From Psychrobacillus sp. OK032 (GTDB taxonomy: Bacteria > Bacillota > Bacilli > Bacillales_A > Planococcaceae): DNA of 64,000 bases. Shown one piece after another: positions 1 through 8,067 of the stretch. Under the pieces are notes generated by a model. The model ran no database searches. It was not told the DNA's origin and saw only the letters and a list, made by a program, of their open reading frames with translations. Each line of letters opens with the position of its first letter. The stretch's first letter is position 1. The stretch is from NCBI RefSeq assembly GCF_900111345.1, contig NZ_FOGY01000011.1:1-64000 (forward strand), read 5' to 3'. The translations under genes and the position numbers were made by a program.

Positions 1-88
1 CTCAAAGACGATGAGGTAGATAGGTTCGGGGTGGAAGCGTGGCGACACGTGCAGCTGACGAATACTAATCGATCGAGGACTTAACCAA
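1..88 (+). rRNA. 23S ribosomal RNA, 3' end (partial)
   Basis: The first bases match the highly conserved end of Bacillales 23S rRNA, including the GTGGCGACACGTGCAGCTGA stretch and the closing GAGGACTTAACCA. Only the last ~88 bases lie in the window. The 5S gene follows after a ~57-base spacer with no tRNA. The exact 3' end is estimated from the conserved terminal stem. Confidence 0.93.
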
Positions 89-145
89 AATGTATAAATT
101 GTTGAAATGTCTTTTATCCAGTTTTGAGTGAACAAGCACTCATTG

Positions 146-261
<116 letters not shown>

Positions 262-268
262 ACACAAA

Positions 269-310
269 AAGAAGTCGTTACCGAGTAATCGGTAGCGACT
301 TCTTTTTTTA
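269..310 (+). terminator. rRNA operon terminator
   Basis: A ~15-bp stem (GAAGTCGTTACCGA paired with TCGGTAGCGACTTC, loop GTAA) is followed by a run of seven T. It closes the rRNA operon. Confidence 0.93.
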
Positions 311-351
311 TTTTGTAGTGCTAGATAAATGAAAAAATACTTTAATACGAC

Positions 352-365
352 ATTTCCCGGGAAAT
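352..365. other. 14-bp perfect palindrome
   Basis: ATTTCCCGGGAAAT reads the same on both strands. It lies in the AT-rich gap between the rRNA terminator and the broken NERD gene. It could be an operator, but no intact gene follows closely. Function unknown. Confidence 0.3.
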
Positions 366-1024
366 AGTTACATCTTACGTCAAACGATAAAAGATAAAAA
401 TTATCAAAACTATATTTTAATGCTTTAGTTCGTATCAAAACTAAATTTTTATTAGGTTTTAGTTATTAAAATGAAGTTGTCTCCTTTTTATTAAAATTTA
501 CTATTCTTGAATGTATGGTAATATGCATAAAAAGGAGTGATGATTTGATTATTAAGAAACGTACGATCAATTAAAAACAAATGCTTTACCAACGGTTGCC
601 AAATGAACATGCGATGAAAAGTGTCATTAATTCCAAATTGATGTCAGCAAAGGCAGGTATCATAGGAGAAGTATTTGAAAAACACGATTTTCCTTTTAAC
701 TATAATATTTTACATGATGTGAACTTGACTTCAAATGGGAAATTTCAGATTGATACACTGTTCATATGCCAATATTTTGTGGCCATCTTAGAGTGTAAGA
801 ATATAGTAGGAAATCTGTACTTCGTGAATGATCCACCTTGTTTGAAGCGCGAATTAGATACCGTAAGAAGGATACATTTGAGAGTCCGGAAATACAAGTA
901 GATAGGAACACTTATTTATTGAGGGAATGGTTTAACAAGCATGGAGTAGATGGTCGCCCCCCTTATAATGGACACATGGAGTGTTATAATTGTGTAAATA
1001 CAACCATTTGAGAGGGGCATGATC

Positions 1025-1378
1025 ATGAATATTCGAAAGAAGACCCAAAAACGTCAGCTCACATATGAACAAAAGCTATTTGCAGTGAATGAAGTACGTC
1101 TGAAAAAACGTAACAGGCAAGATGTCGCGGACGAACTGGGAATTCATATTAATTCATTGACAGGGTGGCTGAAACTATACAGAGAACATGGTGAAGATGC
1201 ACTTCACTCAAACTATCAGAAATTAGATTTGATTGAACACACGGAAGAACTAAATAGATTAAGAGATATAGAAAAAAAATACAATGAGCAATTGATAGAA
1301 AATGAAATTTTAAAAAAGTTCCAGGCCTTTCTCAAGGAGAACGAAAAAAGAAGTGCTTCGAAGCCATTACGGCCTTAA
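1025..1378 (+). CDS. IS3-family transposase OrfA (helix-turn-helix)
   Basis: OrfA (about 117 aa) is the DNA-binding N-terminal part of an IS150-type transposase. The helix-turn-helix reads RQDVADELGIHINSLTGWL (residues ~27-45), and a coiled-coil/leucine zipper follows (EELNRLRDIEKKY..ENEILKKF). ATG 1025 is preferred over ATG 1019 because it lies 7 bases after AGAGGGG. Within the gene, A AAA AAG at 1312-1318 is in the correct phase for -1 frameshifting. The shifted frame runs directly into OrfB, so the main product is probably an OrfAB fusion. Confidence 0.87.
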   Translation: MNIRKKTQKRQLTYEQKLFAVNEVRLKKRNRQDVADELGIHINSLTGWLKLYREHGEDALHSNYQKLDLIEHTEELNRLRDIEKKYNEQLIENEILKKFQAFLKENEKRSASKPLRP

Positions 1379-2226
1379 GAAAGGATTATCCAGTAACTAC
1401 ACTTTGTAAAACACTAAAAGTATCAACCAGTGGATATTACAACTATATGGCACAACCTCAAAAGTCTCTTTCTGAGCGGGATCAAATCGATATTAAGGTC
1501 ATCCAAAGCTTATATGATTTTACTGGAGGCACTATTGGTGTAAAAAGAATTGCTGGTGAACTGAAAGAGAACCACGATCATATAATTAATCACAAACGAG
1601 TACAACGACTAATGAATGAGATGAACATTAAATCTAAAATTCGAGTGAAGAAGTACTTCAAGTCTAAGAAAGATGCACAATCTGACTGGGTATATCCAAA
1701 CCTTCTTAATCGCGATTTTAATGCCTCGCTGCCCAATCGTAAATGGGTTACCGATATATCTGAGATTACAGTGGAAGAAGATAAGTTTTATATTTCTGCT
1801 ATTATGGATCTCTGCAATCGAGAAATTATTGCGTTTAAAATGAGTGATAGTCCTAGTGCAGCTCTTGTAGAGACTACGATTAAACAAGTGATGAAAACGA
1901 GAGAATTACCAGACTTAACAAACGTAATCATTCACTCCGATCAAGGGAGTCCTTATAAGTCGTATAAATACAAAAATCTTGCCAAGAAACTTCACTTTTC
2001 ACCAAGTATGTCACGGAAAGCAAACTGTTGGGATAACGCTGTAATTGAGAGCTTTTTTTCGCATTTAAAGACGGAGTTTCCGCACTTGTATGCGACTGAT
2101 AATACCAAACAGGTAAAGAAAGATTTACTCTTATACATTACATATTATAACGAAAACCGTGGTCAAAAAAGACTGGGTTATTTAAGTCCAGCTGCTTATT
2201 TAAAGTTAAAACATTCAGCCAGCTAA
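1318..2226 (+). CDS. IS3-family transposase OrfB (DDE integrase core), made by -1 frameshift
   Basis: OrfB carries the rve integrase core. After the slippery site the frame reads VPGLSQGERKKKCFEAITAL, the usual start of the IS150 OrfB HTH_21 region. The DDE residues are visible in WVTDISEI, IHSDQGSPY and AVIESFFSHLK. The frame has an ATG at 1447, but the domain is already open upstream of it, so that ATG is not the natural start. Length and motifs are complete for the family. It cuts and joins DNA ends of the element it lies in. Confidence 0.88.
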   Translation, partial: VPGLSQGERKKKCFEAITALRKDYPVTTLCKTLKVSTSGYYNYMAQPQKSLSERDQIDIKVIQSLYDFTGGTIGVKRIAGELKENHDHIINHKRVQRLMNEMNIKSKIRVKKYFKSKKDAQSDWVYPNLLNRDFNASLPNRKWVTDISEITVEEDKFYISAIMDLCNREIIAFKMSDSPSAALVETTIKQVMKTRELPDLTNVIIHSDQGSPYKSYKYKNLAKKLHFSPSMSRKANCWDNAVIESFFSHLKTEFPHLYATDNTKQVKKDLLLYITYYNENRGQKRLGYLSPAAYLKLKHSAS

Positions 2227-2431
2227 TGCACAATTTTACACTGTCCATAAAATAGGGGCTAGACTAGATATCCCCATTGTCGGTGTAATTGTCTTTAGTA
2301 GTACTAAATCAAATGTAATGAAAGCTCCAGATCATACAGCTGTTATTTATGCATCAAGTATTCCTGTTTATTTAAGAAGGTTACAGAGACAGAAAGAGTA
2401 TTTAACTGTTGCTCAAATGAAAGTTGTTTAA

Positions 2432-2677
2432 CCTGCGGAAACATTGACAGAATTGCTCATGTAGTCACTGTCCAGGAGTAGTTTGCATTAGTTTCGAAAA
2501 TTATTACAAATAAAGATTGTAGGAGCTTTTTACGTATAGATTCCCATCAATTAGCAAGTAGAATATTGAATTCGATGGATCTTTCTAGAAAGGGGAAATC
2601 AAATAACACTACTTATTATATATTAGAATGGAAAAATTCGATAACTCAGAAGGAGGTATTGATGACAAATACCGGAG
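2432..2677. other. Gene-free stretch after the broken NERD gene
   Basis: No convincing gene is seen. A short open frame (2566-2775) runs into the repeat array and has no family resemblance or good ribosome binding site. It may be the decayed tail of the NERD gene or a neighbour. Confidence 0.4.
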
Positions 2678-2875
2678 TTGGACAATCGTATAGAGAACTC
2701 GGACGATCTCTCCAAAAAACTGGACAAATCTTAAATAATACCTGGACAATCTCCTCCAATAGATGGACATTCTAACGCGCAAGTTGGCCAATCGTATAGA
2801 ACTTGGACAATCTAATATTATACCTGGGCAATCTCCTCAACTAGTTGGACAATCAAGCACAAAAGTTAAACAAAC
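2678..2875 (+). repeat. Ten degenerate TTGGACAATC repeats phased at ~21 bp
   Basis: Copies of a TTGGACAATC-like unit occur with the GGAC position at 2680, 2701, 2722, 2744, 2765, 2786, 2805, 2827, 2848 and ~2869. Nine intervals are therefore 19-22 bp, mostly 21, i.e. two helical turns. Spacers between units are AT-rich and not conserved. It lies between the broken NERD gene and yebG. A smaller set with the same spacing is at 35926-35975. The frames through it contain stops, so it is not a protein repeat now. Confidence 0.7.
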
Positions 2876-2959
2876 TTCCCCAAAACCCACTTCCAATTGA
2901 TGAAACACTGCATATAAGCTATTGTTATAAGGAATAATGAAATAGGAGGTTGGCTGGCT

Positions 2960-3151
2960 ATGAAAAAAGAGACGGTTTGGTTTGAAGTGGAAGAAAATGA
3001 GAGCATCGGAGCATGTATAGAAAGAATGGAACAACAAGGCTTTCAAATAGCGGGGAGAAAAGAAGAACCAATATTTGAAGAAGTGGACGGACAACCTGTC
3101 CCTGTTAAACAATTGATTATGTTAAAAGGTATAAAAGAGAAAAATATATAA
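2960..3151 (+). CDS. yebG: NETI motif-containing small protein (YebG)
   Basis: This 63-aa protein has the features of the YebG/NETI family: a VEENESIGACIERM stretch (NESI in place of NETI), then GFQIAGRKEEPIFEEV. B. subtilis yebG likewise lies directly before purE. The start is ATG 2960, 10 bases after AGGAGG. Function is unknown. The PurR boxes of the pur operon begin only ~10 bases after its stop, so it is probably transcribed separately. Confidence 0.85.
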   Translation: MKKETVWFEVEENESIGACIERMEQQGFQIAGRKEEPIFEEVDGQPVPVKQLIMLKGIKEKNI

Positions 3152-3161
3152 AAATAATGTC

Positions 3162-3207
3162 AATAACCGAACAATTTATTTTTAAATATATTCATTGTTC
3201 GTATTTA
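3162..3207. promoter_or_regulatory. Pair of divergent PurR boxes
   Basis: Box 1 (3162-3177) reads AATAACCGAACAATTT and fits the Bacillus PurBox consensus (A, three weak bases, CCGAAC, two weak bases, T). Box 2 (3193-3207), on the opposite strand, reads AAATACGAACAAT with one core mismatch. The two are a little over one turn apart, as in known PurR control regions, where PurR represses and PRPP relieves. They lie just upstream of the pur promoter. Known: the PurBox rule from B. subtilis. Inferred: binding here. Confidence 0.75.
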
Positions 3208-3211
3208 TGCA

Positions 3212-3240
3212 TTGACGTAAACCATCAGTCTTGTTAAAAT
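3212..3240 (+). promoter_or_regulatory. sigma-A promoter of the pur operon
   Basis: TTGACG (3212-3217) and TAAAAT (3235-3240) are separated by 17 bp. Transcription from ~3247 would place the whole purine riboswitch at the start of the leader RNA. Confidence 0.78.
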
Positions 3241-3261
3241 ATGATTAGCAACAGACAATTA

Positions 3262-3335
3262 TATCCCCATATATGCTAAAGGATTGGCTTTAGCGTCTCT
3301 ACCAAGTCACCGAAAATGACAGGACTATGAGGGAA
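3262..3335 (+). ncRNA. Purine riboswitch (guanine class)
   Basis: The three-way junction is complete. P1 pairs CCCCATA (from 3264) with TATGAGGG (to 3334). P2 is GCTAAAG/CTTTAGC around GATTGG. J2/3 is GTCTCTACC. P3 is a GTCA/TGAC stem with loop CCGAAAA, and J3/1 is GACTATG. The base that decides specificity (C in GACTATG, equivalent to C74 of xpt) points to guanine or hypoxanthine, not adenine. GG in L2 and CC in L3 needed for the loop-loop contact are kept. L2 is one base shorter than usual or P2 is one pair longer. It precedes the attenuator of purE. Confidence 0.88.
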
Positions 3336-3402
3336 AGCAACTTTTGGATTATGCTAACAGGATGTGTTTACGTATGTTATTGATGACACTAACTAAGCAA
3401 CT

Positions 3403-3462
3403 AAGTTCCTTAAGTAAACTGCTTTTCTTCCGTAGAGAGTAGTTTATTTAGGGAATTTTTTG
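3403..3462 (+). terminator. Riboswitch-controlled attenuator before purE
   Basis: TTCCTTAAGTAAACTGCT (from 3406) pairs with AGTAGTTTATTTAGGGAA (to ~3455), followed by six T. It lies between the riboswitch and the purE ribosome binding site, so guanine binding is expected to favour termination. The bases between 3336 and 3402 must hold the competing antiterminator strand. Confidence 0.85.
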
Positions 3463-3483
3463 TTTAATGAAGGGACGAAAATA

Positions 3484-3972
3484 ATGAACGCAAAAATTGG
3501 TGTAATTATGGGTAGTTCTAGTGATTGGGAGACAATGAAACATAGCTGTGAAATCCTTGATGAACTAAATATACCGTATGAGAAAAAAGTAGTGTCTGCA
3601 CATCGTACGCCAGATTTAATGTTTGAATATGCAGAGCAAGCACGTAAACGTGGAATTCAAGTAATTATAGCAGGAGCTGGAGGAGCTGCACATTTACCAG
3701 GGATGGTTGCTGCAAAAACTACACTTCCGGTTATCGGTGTTCCTGTACAATCTAAAGCACTCAATGGATTGGATTCATTATTATCGATTGTACAAATGCC
3801 AGGTGGTGTTCCAGTTGCTACCGTAGCAATTGGAAAAGCCGGGGCAACAAATGCTGGCTTACTTGCTGCACAAATACTCTCCATACAAGATGATAATGTG
3901 ACGGAGCGTTTAGAAAAAAGAAGAGAAGAAACGAAAAACAAAGTATTTGAAAGTAACGGTGATTTACAATGA
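3484..3972 (+). CDS. purE: N5-carboxyaminoimidazole ribonucleotide mutase PurE
   Basis: PurE (162 aa) converts N5-CAIR to CAIR in purine synthesis. The class I signature is clear: [12 protein letters not shown] near the N-terminus, VVSAHRTPD, then [14 protein letters not shown] and [25 protein letters not shown] 3484 is preferred, 7 bases after AAGGGA; an upstream in-frame TTG at 3460 lies inside the attenuator T-run and is rejected. It overlaps purK by 4 bases, as expected for two enzymes that work in sequence. First gene of the operon under the riboswitch. Confidence 0.96.
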   Translation: MNAKIGVIMGSSSDWETMKHSCEILDELNIPYEKKVVSAHRTPDLMFEYAEQARKRGIQVIIAGAGGAAHLPGMVAAKTTLPVIGVPVQSKALNGLDSLLSIVQMPGGVPVATVAIGKAGATNAGLLAAQILSIQDDNVTERLEKRREETKNKVFESNGDLQ

Positions 3973-5090
3973 CTAAAGTAATTTATCCCGGGCAAACAAT
4001 CGGTATTATCGGTGGTGGACAACTCGGTCGTATGATGGCATTAGCTGCAAAAGAGGCTGGCTATAAAATTGCTGTACTTGAGCCAACGATGGACTCGCCA
4101 TGTGGACAAGTTGCAGACATTCGCATTGTTGCACCATATGATGATGAAGCTGCTTTAGAAGAATTAGCAGAAGTAAGTGACGTAATTACGTATGAATTTG
4201 AAAACATTGATTATGCAGGATTGAAACGATTATCACAAATTGCTTATGTTCCTCAAGGGGCGGAACTTGTAAAAATTACGCAAGATCGCATTCTAGAAAA
4301 AACGGAGCTTCAGGCTGCTGGGGTACCGATTGCGAAATTTGTCGAAGCAAGTACTTTTGAACAATTAGAACAACGAATCGATGAAGTAGGATTTCCTTGT
4401 GTTGTGAAGACTGCTCGCGGTGGATATGATGGCAAAGGTCAGCAAATTGTTCAATCAAAAGAGGATCTAACACTCGCAAAGCCACTATTTGAACATTCTG
4501 CTTGTATTGCCGAGGCATTTGTTCCGTTTACAAAAGAAATATCGGTCATTGTACAGCGTAATGGCGATGGTCAAACATACTGTCTTCCAATTGGTGAAAA
4601 TATTCATGTGAATCATATTTTGCATGAAACAATTGTTCCTGCTCGTATTGATGAATCACTTGTAAAAAAAGCGATGGAAGCGGCTAATATGATTGGCAAT
4701 CATCTGAACCTAGTTGGTACACTTGCTGTGGAAATGTTCGTGTTAGACAACAAAGAAATATTAATAAATGAATTAGCTCCGAGACCACATAACTCAGGTC
4801 ACTTTTCTATAGAAGCTTGTAATATTTCGCAATTCCATCAACATATTAGAGCAGTTTGTGGTTGGCCACTACGTGAACCAAAACTTTGGACGAACACAGT
4901 GATGGTAAATGTATTAGGACAGCATGTTATTTCTTTGACAAACTCAATGACAAAGTATCCAAACTGGTCCGTTCACTTATACGGAAAAAGCGAAGCAAAA
5001 ACAAACCGCAAGATGGGGCATGTCACGATTCTTTCATCTAATATTGAACAAACTTTAGAAGAAATAGAACAATCTAGAATCTGGTCTTAA
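3969..5090 (+). CDS. purK: N5-carboxyaminoimidazole ribonucleotide synthase PurK
   Basis: PurK (373 aa) is an ATP-grasp enzyme that uses ATP and bicarbonate to carboxylate AIR. The N-terminal pre-ATP-grasp part has [17 protein letters not shown]. The ATP-binding region includes [14 protein letters not shown] (around residue 145) and the catalytic end [15 protein letters not shown] (around 270). Length is normal. It overlaps purE (ATGA) and is followed 15 bases later by purB. Together PurK and PurE replace the single-step animal carboxylase. Confidence 0.96.
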   Translation: MTKVIYPGQTIGIIGGGQLGRMMALAAKEAGYKIAVLEPTMDSPCGQVADIRIVAPYDDEAALEELAEVSDVITYEFENIDYAGLKRLSQIAYVPQGAELVKITQDRILEKTELQAAGVPIAKFVEASTFEQLEQRIDEVGFPCVVKTARGGYDGKGQQIVQSKEDLTLAKPLFEHSACIAEAFVPFTKEISVIVQRNGDGQTYCLPIGENIHVNHILHETIVPARIDESLVKKAMEAANMIGNHLNLVGTLAVEMFVLDNKEILINELAPRPHNSGHFSIEACNISQFHQHIRAVCGWPLREPKLWTNTVMVNVLGQHVISLTNSMTKYPNWSVHLYGKSEAKTNRKMGHVTILSSNIEQTLEEIEQSRIWS

Positions 5091-5105
5091 TCGGGAGGAA
5101 CTTGA

Positions 5106-6401
5106 ATGATTGAACGCTATACTCGCCCGGAAATGGGTGCAATCTGGACCGAAGAAAATAAATATAATGCTTGGTTAGAAGTAGAAATATTAGCGTGTGA
5201 AGCATGGGCAGAAATTGGAGATATTCCAAAAGAAGACGTAGTAGCCCTTCGCAAAAATGCATCATTCTCGGTAGAGCGTATTTTAGAAATTGAACAAGAA
5301 ACGAGACATGACGTAGTAGCGTTTACTCGTGCAGTTTCTGAAACTTTAGGGGAAGAACGTAAATGGGTTCATTATGGACTGACTTCTACTGACGTAGTGG
5401 ATACAGCTCTTTCTTACTTAATCAAACAAGCAAATGTCATTATCCGTAAAGACATTCTAAGCTTTATAGAAATCTTAGAAAATAAAGCAAAAGAACATAA
5501 ATATACAGTTATGATGGGGCGCACGCATGGTGTGCATGCAGAGCCAACGACTTTCGGTTTGAAACTTGCACTTTGGACAGAAGAGATGAAACGTAACTTA
5601 GAACGTTTTGAAGCTGCAGCAAAAGTAATTGAAACAGGAAAAATGTCTGGAGCAGTAGGAACTTACGCAAACATAGATCCATTTGTTGAGAAATATGTTT
5701 GTGAAAATTTAGGTCTAGCAGCATCACCAATTTCCACTCAAACACTACAGCGCGATCGTCACGCACAGTATATGAGTACATTAGCATTAATCGCAACTTC
5801 TATTGAAAAGTTTGCAACAGAAATCCGCGGATTACAAAAGTCAGAAACTCGTGAAGTAGAAGAGTACTTCGCAAAAGGACAAAAAGGATCTTCTGCTATG
5901 CCACATAAACGAAATCCGATCGGTTCTGAGAATATGACAGGACTTGCTAGATTGATTCGTGGGTATATGATGACAGCGTATGAAAATGTATCCTTATGGC
6001 ATGAAAGAGATATCTCTCATTCCTCAGCAGAACGCGTCATTTTACCAGATGCAACAATCGCACTTAATTATATGTTAAATAGATTTGGCAATATCGTGAA
6101 AAACTTAACCGTGTTCCCGGAAAATATGAAACGCAATATGAATTCCACATTAGGATTAATTTATTCTCAACGGGTGCTACTTGCACTAATCGACAAAGGT
6201 TTAGCTCGTGAAGAAGCGTATGACACGGTGCAGCCGCTTGCCATGAATGCTTGGGAATCGCAAACTGCGTTCCGTACATTTGTAGATGCAGAAGAAAAAA
6301 TCACTTCACTACTTTCAAAAGAAGAGCTGGATGATTGCTTTGATTACAATTATCACATTCAGCATGTTGATTTAATTTTCGGGCGTTTAGGACTCAACTA
6401 A
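5106..6401 (+). CDS. purB: Adenylosuccinate lyase PurB
   Basis: PurB (431 aa) catalyses fumarate release from SAICAR and from adenylosuccinate. It belongs to the fumarase/aspartase superfamily. The signature loop [17 protein letters not shown] (around residues 262-278) contains the catalytic serine, and [15 protein letters not shown] and [14 protein letters not shown] hold the general acid and substrate-binding histidines. Start ATG 5106 follows GGGAGGAA. Length is normal for Bacillus PurB. It acts twice in the pathway, before PurH and after IMP. Confidence 0.97.
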   Translation: MIERYTRPEMGAIWTEENKYNAWLEVEILACEAWAEIGDIPKEDVVALRKNASFSVERILEIEQETRHDVVAFTRAVSETLGEERKWVHYGLTSTDVVDTALSYLIKQANVIIRKDILSFIEILENKAKEHKYTVMMGRTHGVHAEPTTFGLKLALWTEEMKRNLERFEAAAKVIETGKMSGAVGTYANIDPFVEKYVCENLGLAASPISTQTLQRDRHAQYMSTLALIATSIEKFATEIRGLQKSETREVEEYFAKGQKGSSAMPHKRNPIGSENMTGLARLIRGYMMTAYENVSLWHERDISHSSAERVILPDATIALNYMLNRFGNIVKNLTVFPENMKRNMNSTLGLIYSQRVLLALIDKGLAREEAYDTVQPLAMNAWESQTAFRTFVDAEEKITSLLSKEELDDCFDYNYHIQHVDLIFGRLGLN

Positions 6402-6416
6402 TCGGAGGAATTCACA

Positions 6417-7133
6417 GTGGCAAAAGGTCGTCTATTATACGAAGGTAAAGCAAAACAATTATTCGCAACAGAAGATGAAAACATTCTATTTGTATCTTAC
6501 AAGGATAGTGCTACAGCTTTTAATGGAGAGAAAAAAGAAGAAATAGTTGGAAAAGGAATATTAAATAATAAAATTACCACTATTCTTTTCAACCAATTAA
6601 AAAAACATGGTATTGACTCCCATTTTGTTGAGCAAATTTCGGAAAATGAGCAACTCGTAAAGAAAGTAGAAATTATTCCTTTAGAAGTAGTTGTTCGGAA
6701 TATAGCTGCAGGAAGTTTGGCGAAACGACTTGGAGTTGACGAAGGGACGTCTTTAAAGCATCCAATTGTAGAGCTTTACTATAAGGATGATGCACTTGGA
6801 GACCCAATACTTACAGATGCTCATCTTGGATTGCTAGAACTTGCAACACCGGAAGAAATAGAGACGATCAAAGCAAAAGCGCTGGAGATAAATCTAGTGT
6901 TACAGCCAATTTTTAAAGAAGTTGGAGTTACGTTAATCGATATGAAACTAGAATTTGGGAAAACGGCAAATGGTGAAATACTACTTGCAGATGAAATTTC
7001 TCCAGATACTTGTCGATTATGGGACGACGAAACAAATAACAAATTAGATAAAGACGTGTTTAGACGAAATTTAGGTAATTTAACAGATGTTTATGAAATT
7101 ATACTTTCCCGACTAGGAGGATTATTAAAATGA
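6417..7133 (+). CDS. purC: SAICAR synthetase PurC
   Basis: PurC (238 aa) joins CAIR and aspartate with ATP to give SAICAR. Family motifs are LLYEGKAKQLF (N-terminal ATP site), SYKDSATAFNGEKKE, EVVVRNIAAGS and LADEISPDTCRLWD. The start is GTG 6417, 9 bases after CGGAGGA. It overlaps purS by 4 bases. Length is typical. Confidence 0.96.
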   Translation: MAKGRLLYEGKAKQLFATEDENILFVSYKDSATAFNGEKKEEIVGKGILNNKITTILFNQLKKHGIDSHFVEQISENEQLVKKVEIIPLEVVVRNIAAGSLAKRLGVDEGTSLKHPIVELYYKDDALGDPILTDAHLGLLELATPEEIETIKAKALEINLVLQPIFKEVGVTLIDMKLEFGKTANGEILLADEISPDTCRLWDDETNNKLDKDVFRRNLGNLTDVYEIILSRLGGLLK

Positions 7134-7384
7134 AAAAAGTTAAAGTGTATGTGACATTAAGAGAAAGTGTTTTAGATCCACAAGGTTCAGCAGTTATGGG
7201 TGCTCTTCACTCGATGAACTATAACGAAGTGACAGATGTACGTATTGGTAAGTTTTTAGAGCTTCAAATCGAAGAAGCTGACCGCGATTTAGATACGATT
7301 GTAAAAGAAATGTGTGAAAAACTTCTTACAAATACAGTAATCGAAGACTACCGTTATGAAGTTGAGGAGGTTGCTAGCAAATGA
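7130..7384 (+). CDS. purS: FGAM synthase subunit PurS
   Basis: PurS (84 aa) is the small structural subunit that links PurL and PurQ in Gram-positive FGAM synthase. It shows [19 protein letters not shown] at the N-terminus and a KFLELQIEE strand, as in the family. Its ATG overlaps the purC stop and its stop overlaps purQ, which fits tight translational coupling of the three subunits. Confidence 0.95.
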   Translation: MKKVKVYVTLRESVLDPQGSAVMGALHSMNYNEVTDVRIGKFLELQIEEADRDLDTIVKEMCEKLLTNTVIEDYRYEVEEVASK

Positions 7385-8067
7385 AATTCGCAGTAATCGT
7401 TTTTCCAGGATCGAACTGTGATTTAGATATGTATCATGCCATTAAAGACGAGCTTGGAGAAGAAGTAGAGTACGTTTGGCATGATGAAACAGATTTAAGC
7501 GGATTCGACGGAGTATTATTACCAGGTGGTTTCTCTTATGGGGACTACTTACGTTGTGGAGCGATTTCTCGTTTCTCGAATGTTATGTCAGAAGTAGTAA
7601 AAGCTGCTGAAGCGGGTAAACCAGTATTAGGTGTATGTAACGGATTCCAAGTATTAACAGAAGCTGGTCTATTACCAGGAGCACTACTTCGAAATAAAAA
7701 TCTTAAATTCATGTGTCGTACAGTTGGTTTAAAAGTTGAAAACAATGAAACACAATTTACAAGTGATTATGCAAAAGACGAAGTAATTCAAATTCCAATC
7801 GCACATGGTGAAGGTAACTATTACTGCGACGAAGAAACACTTGCAAATTTAAAAGCAAATAACCAAATCGTTTTTACCTATGCTTCTGAGAATCCAAACG
7901 GAAGTATCGAAGACATTGCAGGTATTGTAAACGAACGAGGAAACGTCTTAGGAATGATGCCTCACCCAGAGCGTGCTGCGAATGACATAATGGGCGGATC
8001 AGACGGACTAGCATTATTTAAATCAATCGTGAAACATTGGAGGGAATCTCATGTCAATCAAGCATGA
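7381..8067 (+). CDS. purQ: FGAM synthase glutaminase subunit PurQ
   Basis: PurQ (228 aa) releases ammonia from glutamine for PurL. It is a class I glutamine amidotransferase: the nucleophile is in [12 protein letters not shown] (Cys about residue 86), and the His-Glu pair is in MMPHPERA near the C-terminus. [10 protein letters not shown] opens the protein. It overlaps purS by 4 and purL by 17 bases. Confidence 0.96.
   Translation: MKFAVIVFPGSNCDLDMYHAIKDELGEEVEYVWHDETDLSGFDGVLLPGGFSYGDYLRCGAISRFSNVMSEVVKAAEAGKPVLGVCNGFQVLTEAGLLPGALLRNKNLKFMCRTVGLKVENNETQFTSDYAKDEVIQIPIAHGEGNYYCDEETLANLKANNQIVFTYASENPNGSIEDIAGIVNERGNVLGMMPHPERAANDIMGGSDGLALFKSIVKHWRESHVNQA

Larger units (their letters stand above)
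951..2265 (+). mobile_element. IS3-family (IS150-like) insertion sequence
   Basis: A ~1.3-kb element carries two overlapping transposase frames and imperfect terminal inverted repeats. The left end begins (T)GGTCGCCCC and continues to ATGGACA; the reverse complement of the right end reads GTCTAGCCCC and on to ATGGACA. The bases TAGAT flank both sides (946-951 region and ~2264-2268), so the target duplication is 3-5 bp and the exact ends are ambiguous by a few bases. It inserted into the NERD gene. Both frames are open and the catalytic residues are present, so the element may still be active. Confidence 0.88.
545..2431 (+). pseudogene. NERD-domain (nuclease-related) protein, broken by point lesions and an IS
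   Basis: This is the remains of a NERD-domain gene. It starts at TTG 545 after AAAGGAG. The conserved parts appear in three blocks: residues read from 581 (KAGIIGE and the FQIDTLFI..FVAILECKN core), then in another frame from ~864 (TFESPEIQ..RNTYLLREWF), then after the insertion sequence (DIPIVGVIVFSS..ASSIPVYLRR). Lesions are an in-frame TAA at 572-574, a 1-base frameshift near 855-865, and the IS at ~951-2265. Removing the IS with one copy of its target duplication joins GTAGAT to ATCC and restores NKHGVDIPIVGV in frame. The protein is not functional as written. NERD proteins are related to nucleases, but the role of this group is not established. Confidence 0.82.

Noticed and set aside
2566-2775. 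69-aa coding region
   Set aside because: It runs into the repeat array, has no proper ribosome binding site and shows no family resemblance.
2678-2875. CRISPR array
   Set aside because: Units are short (about 10 bases), degenerate and spaced by only ~11 bases; there are no spacers of constant length of ~30 and no cas genes.
3460-3483. Longer N-terminus of PurE from TTG
   Set aside because: The TTG lies within the attenuator T-run; ATG 3484 has a ribosome binding site and gives the family length.
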